Of a stretch of 8,552 nt of DNA, positions 6,094-8,552 are shown piece after piece. The stretch's first letter is position 1; the number at the start of each line of letters is the position of its first letter. Below the pieces are notes generated by a model. That model had not been told where the DNA came from. It worked only from the letters and a program-made list of their open reading frames with translations, and did no database searches. Source of the stretch: Schwartzia sp. (in: firmicutes). Its GTDB lineage: Bacteria > Bacillota > Negativicutes > Selenomonadales > Selenomonadaceae. The translations under genes and the position numbers were made by a program. Where the stretch lies: the NCBI GenBank assembly GCA_017939945.1, contig JAGAZS010000142.1, forward strand, positions 1 to 8,552, in the 5' to 3' direction.

Positions 6094-8154
6094 ATGGAGC
6101 TTTTGGACGGCGTCGGCGGGCTTTCAGGCGTCGGCGCGAAACGAGCGGCGGCTCTTTCGCGTCTGGGCATTGTGACATTGTTTGATTTGCTGTCTTATTA
6201 TCCGCGCGCCTATATCGACCAAAGTACGGTACGTCAGTTTTCGACACTCTCGGCGGGAATGGAGGCCACCGTTCTCGGCACGATTGTCCACGCGAGCGAG
6301 CGGAAGGCGGCACGGGGCATGAGCGTCTTGACCGTGCGCCTGAACGACGGCACGGGCTTTCTGTCAATGACATGGTTTAACCAACCGTACCTTGCAAAAA
6401 AACTTGTCGTCGGGCGGCGTGTCCTCGCGACTGGGAAAGTAGAGTATGCTTACGGCGGGCGCGGCGTCCTCGCGATGACCCAAATGGCGGCATTTGAGGT
6501 GTTGGAAGAGGGAGACGCGGTTACACGGGGCAAAGTGCTTCCCGTTTACGCGGCAACGTCCGGCCTGAAGCAACATTTTCTTCGCGACCTGATGAGGCAG
6601 GCGATTCAAAAAAAGCCGGAAATGCCCGAAGTGATTCCCGAAAGCGTGCGTTCCCGTTATGCTTTGATGGGGCGCGACGAGGCATTCCGTTTCGTGCATT
6701 TTCCGCCGTCGATGAAAGCATTGTCGGAGGCGAGGAATAGGCTAGCGTTTGAAGAACTGTACCTGATTCAGTGTGGTTTATTGCTTCTGAAAAAGAAGAC
6801 GCAGGAAAAAGAGCAAGGCGTCCGCCACTTGATGAACGGAAGTCTTGTAAAAAAAGTCGAAGCTGCGCTTCCGTTTCGACTGACGGACGGGCAAGCAAAG
6901 GCGTGGAAAGAGATTGTCGCCGATATGGAAAAGCAGACGCCGATGCGGAGACTCGTGCAGGGCGACGTTGGATCGGGCAAGACAGCCGTCGCGCTTCTCG
7001 CTTTGGTCAAGACTGTAGAAAATGGTTATCAGGGCGCGCTGATGGCGCCGACGGAAATCCTTGCGCGCCAGCACAGCGAGACATTCTCTCGGCTTTTAGC
7101 GGATACGGGAATTCGCATCGGGCTTCTCTCCGGCAAGCTTACACCGAAGCAGCATGAAGAAACGCTTGCGACCATCGCGGCGCATGAGATTGATATTGTT
7201 ATCGGGACGCATGCGCTGATCCAGGACAAGGTGCGCTACGACGAATTGGGGCTTGTCGTGACCGACGAGCAGCATCGTTTCGGCATCGCCCAGCGCGCCG
7301 AGCTGAAAAAGCGGGGAGAAAAGACGCCGGACGTTCTCGTTATGACAGCGACGCCGATTCCCCGCACGATGACTTTGACGGTTTACGGCGATCTCGACGT
7401 TTCGCGCATCGAGGGCTTGCCGCCGGGACGGAAGCCGGTGCGGACGTTCGTTCGCACAGAAGAGCGGCGCGGGCTGATATACAATTTCGTGAAAAAGGAA
7501 ATCGAGGCGGGGAGACAAGCCTATGTTGTCTGTCCGTTAATCGAGGAAAGCGAGGAATCGGATCTGCCGTCGGCGGAGGCAATTTACGAAGAACTTTCCG
7601 GCGGCATATTTTGGGGCATTCCCTGCGGATTAGTGCACGGAAAGCTGAAGCCGAAGGAAAAAGAAGAGGCCATGCGTGCGTTTTACGAAGGTGAAACGAA
7701 GCTTCTCGTCGCAACGACGGTTATCGAGGTCGGTGTGGATGTGCCGAACGCGACCGTCATGGTGGTGGAGCATGCCGAGCGGTTCGGCCTTGCGCAGCTT
7801 CATCAGCTTCGCGGCCGCATCGGGCGGGGGCAGTTCCAATCGTACTGTATCCTGATCGGCGGCGGGAGAGAGGGCGCAGAGAATGAGCGACTTCGCGCGA
7901 TGGAACGTACCGCCAGTGGTTTTGATCTTGCGGAAGAGGATTTGCGGCTGCGCGGGCCGGGGCAGTTTTTCGGCTCGATGCAGCATGGGCTCGGTGATCT
8001 TAAAATCGCGAACGTGCTTCGAGACACAGATATTCTGATTCGCGCACGACGCGCGGCGATGGAGACAATGGAAGAGGCACAGGATATGCGCTATGTGCTG
8101 GAGGTTTTGCGGCTGAATTACAGCGATCGTTTCGGAAAGATATTGGACGCGTAA
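6094..8154 (+). CDS. recG: ATP-dependent DNA helicase RecG
   Basis: A 686-residue superfamily 2 helicase that remodels stalled replication forks and branch-migrates Holliday junctions during repair. The N-terminal region begins ELLDGVGGLSGVGAKRAAAL (helix-hairpin-helix-like) and leads into the OB-fold wedge domain (about 60-160) that grips the fork. Helicase motifs follow: GDVGSGKT (Walker A, 290-297), APTEILARQH, DEQH (Walker B, 391-394) with RFG after it, MTATPIPRT (417-425), TTVIEVGVDVP and QLRGRIGRG (571-579). The C-terminal GFDLAEEDLRLRGPGQFFGSMQHG is typical of RecG. The start at 6094 is chosen because GGAGG (6083-6087) lies 6 nt before it and the product then has normal RecG length with the family's usual N-terminus. 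The frame is open up to 5875, but that stretch contains the promoter and divergent control DNA. No clear terminator follows. Confidence 0.96.
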   Translation: MELLDGVGGLSGVGAKRAAALSRLGIVTLFDLLSYYPRAYIDQSTVRQFSTLSAGMEATVLGTIVHASERKAARGMSVLTVRLNDGTGFLSMTWFNQPYLAKKLVVGRRVLATGKVEYAYGGRGVLAMTQMAAFEVLEEGDAVTRGKVLPVYAATSGLKQHFLRDLMRQAIQKKPEMPEVIPESVRSRYALMGRDEAFRFVHFPPSMKALSEARNRLAFEELYLIQCGLLLLKKKTQEKEQGVRHLMNGSLVKKVEAALPFRLTDGQAKAWKEIVADMEKQTPMRRLVQGDVGSGKTAVALLALVKTVENGYQGALMAPTEILARQHSETFSRLLADTGIRIGLLSGKLTPKQHEETLATIAAHEIDIVIGTHALIQDKVRYDELGLVVTDEQHRFGIAQRAELKKRGEKTPDVLVMTATPIPRTMTLTVYGDLDVSRIEGLPPGRKPVRTFVRTEERRGLIYNFVKKEIEAGRQAYVVCPLIEESEESDLPSAEAIYEELSGGIFWGIPCGLVHGKLKPKEKEEAMRAFYEGETKLLVATTVIEVGVDVPNATVMVVEHAERFGLAQLHQLRGRIGRGQFQSYCILIGGGREGAENERLRAMERTASGFDLAEEDLRLRGPGQFFGSMQHGLGDLKIANVLRDTDILIRARRAAMETMEEAQDMRYVLEVLRLNYSDRFGKILDA

Positions 8155-8216
8155 TATTCTTTTTTCAGAATGTATCGTTATGATTTCCGTATTATAAAAA
8201 CAATGGGGGAATAAAT

Positions 8217-8552
8217 TTGCGCGTCAAATCGGAAGGCACGGTCAGGCTCGTTGCGCTTGTGCTGCTCGTTTTGCTGGTTGCGGGCATTTGGCTGCTCTGC
8301 CCCGAACATTGCGCTCGTCTCTGGCATATTATGACCTGTGGGAATATGCAGGAAACGATTGATTATATCCGCTCCTTCGGCGTTTGGGCGATGCTGTTCA
8401 GCTTTTGCCTTGACGTACTTGTCAACGCCCTCGGCTTTTTGCCGTCTATCTTCATATCGACGGCGAACGGCGTGATTTTCGGTATCGTGCCGGGCGTTAT
8501 CGTTTCGTGGCTCGCGGAGACGGCGGGCGTAATCCTGAGCTTTCTATTGATG
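8217..8552 (+). CDS. TVP38/TMEM64 family (DedA superfamily) membrane protein, 3'-truncated by the window edge
   Basis: The first 112 codons of an integral membrane protein. A short basic N-terminus (MRVKSEGTVR) precedes a membrane helix at about 11-27. A soluble stretch follows, then two re-entrant or membrane segments containing LGFLPSIFISTANGVIFGIVPGVIVSWLAETAGVILSFLLM at about 71-112. That segment follows the conserved core of the SNARE-associated/TVP38 family (proline after a hydrophobic run, then GxxFG, then a small-residue-rich helix ending AFLL-like). Members are linked to lipid scrambling or undecaprenyl-phosphate recycling, but the function of this one is not known. Translation appears to start at TTG (8217), since GGGGGA (8205-8210) lies 6 nt upstream and no ATG is suitably placed. 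It begins 62 nt after recG on the same strand, with only a weak possible hairpin between them, so co-transcription is possible. Confidence 0.82.
   Translation, partial: MRVKSEGTVRLVALVLLVLLVAGIWLLCPEHCARLWHIMTCGNMQETIDYIRSFGVWAMLFSFCLDVLVNALGFLPSIFISTANGVIFGIVPGVIVSWLAETAGVILSFLLM

Noticed and set aside
8156..8171. Possible terminator after recG
   Set aside because: Only a 5-bp stem, ATTCT with AGAAT, around a T-rich loop; too weak to call.
8171..8199. Possible promoter for the TVP38-like gene
   Set aside because: TATAAA at 8194-8199 resembles a -10 element, but the 17-nt-spaced -35 position reads TGTATC, a poor match.

Overview
The window looks like chromosomal DNA from an anaerobic, propionate-forming Gram-negative-type Firmicute, most likely a member of the Negativicutes (Selenomonas/Veillonella relatives). 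This is inferred from three things: a B12-dependent methylmalonyl-CoA mutase followed directly by its GTPase chaperone, a Firmicute-style feoA-feoB-Cys-rich-protein iron cluster, and strong AGGAGG-type ribosome binding sites throughout. The coding DNA is moderately GC-rich with AT-rich control regions. No tRNA, rRNA, mobile element or CRISPR array is visible.

Layout: (1) Nucleotides 1-2757, plus strand: the 3' part of the methylmalonyl-CoA mutase large subunit, then meaB 4 nt later, closed by a clear intrinsic terminator. Together they interconvert succinyl-CoA and methylmalonyl-CoA and keep the cobalamin enzyme loaded and active. (2) 2823-3392, plus strand: a stand-alone gene with the MsrA (methionine sulfoxide reductase A) fold, in which the catalytic Cys and several other active-site residues are replaced. 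It appears to be a pseudoenzyme or a repurposed protein and is the most unusual item in the window. (3) 3409-3451: a 15-bp hairpin shared by the convergent genes on both sides. (4) 5853 down to 3463, minus strand: feoA, feoB and a 50-residue FeoB-associated Cys-rich membrane protein, a ferrous iron uptake operon. It has a near-consensus promoter overlapped by a Fur-box-like sequence, and an unusual hairpin between feoA and feoB. (5) 5998-8154, plus strand: recG with its own strong promoter, divergent from feoA. (6) 8217 to the window end: the start of a TVP38/TMEM64 (DedA superfamily) membrane protein.

Most of the window is recognisable core metabolism, iron transport and DNA repair. The candidates for something less described are the MsrA-like protein without its catalytic Cys, the 55-60 residue N-terminal extension on MeaB, and the mutually exclusive hairpins in the feoA-feoB gap.
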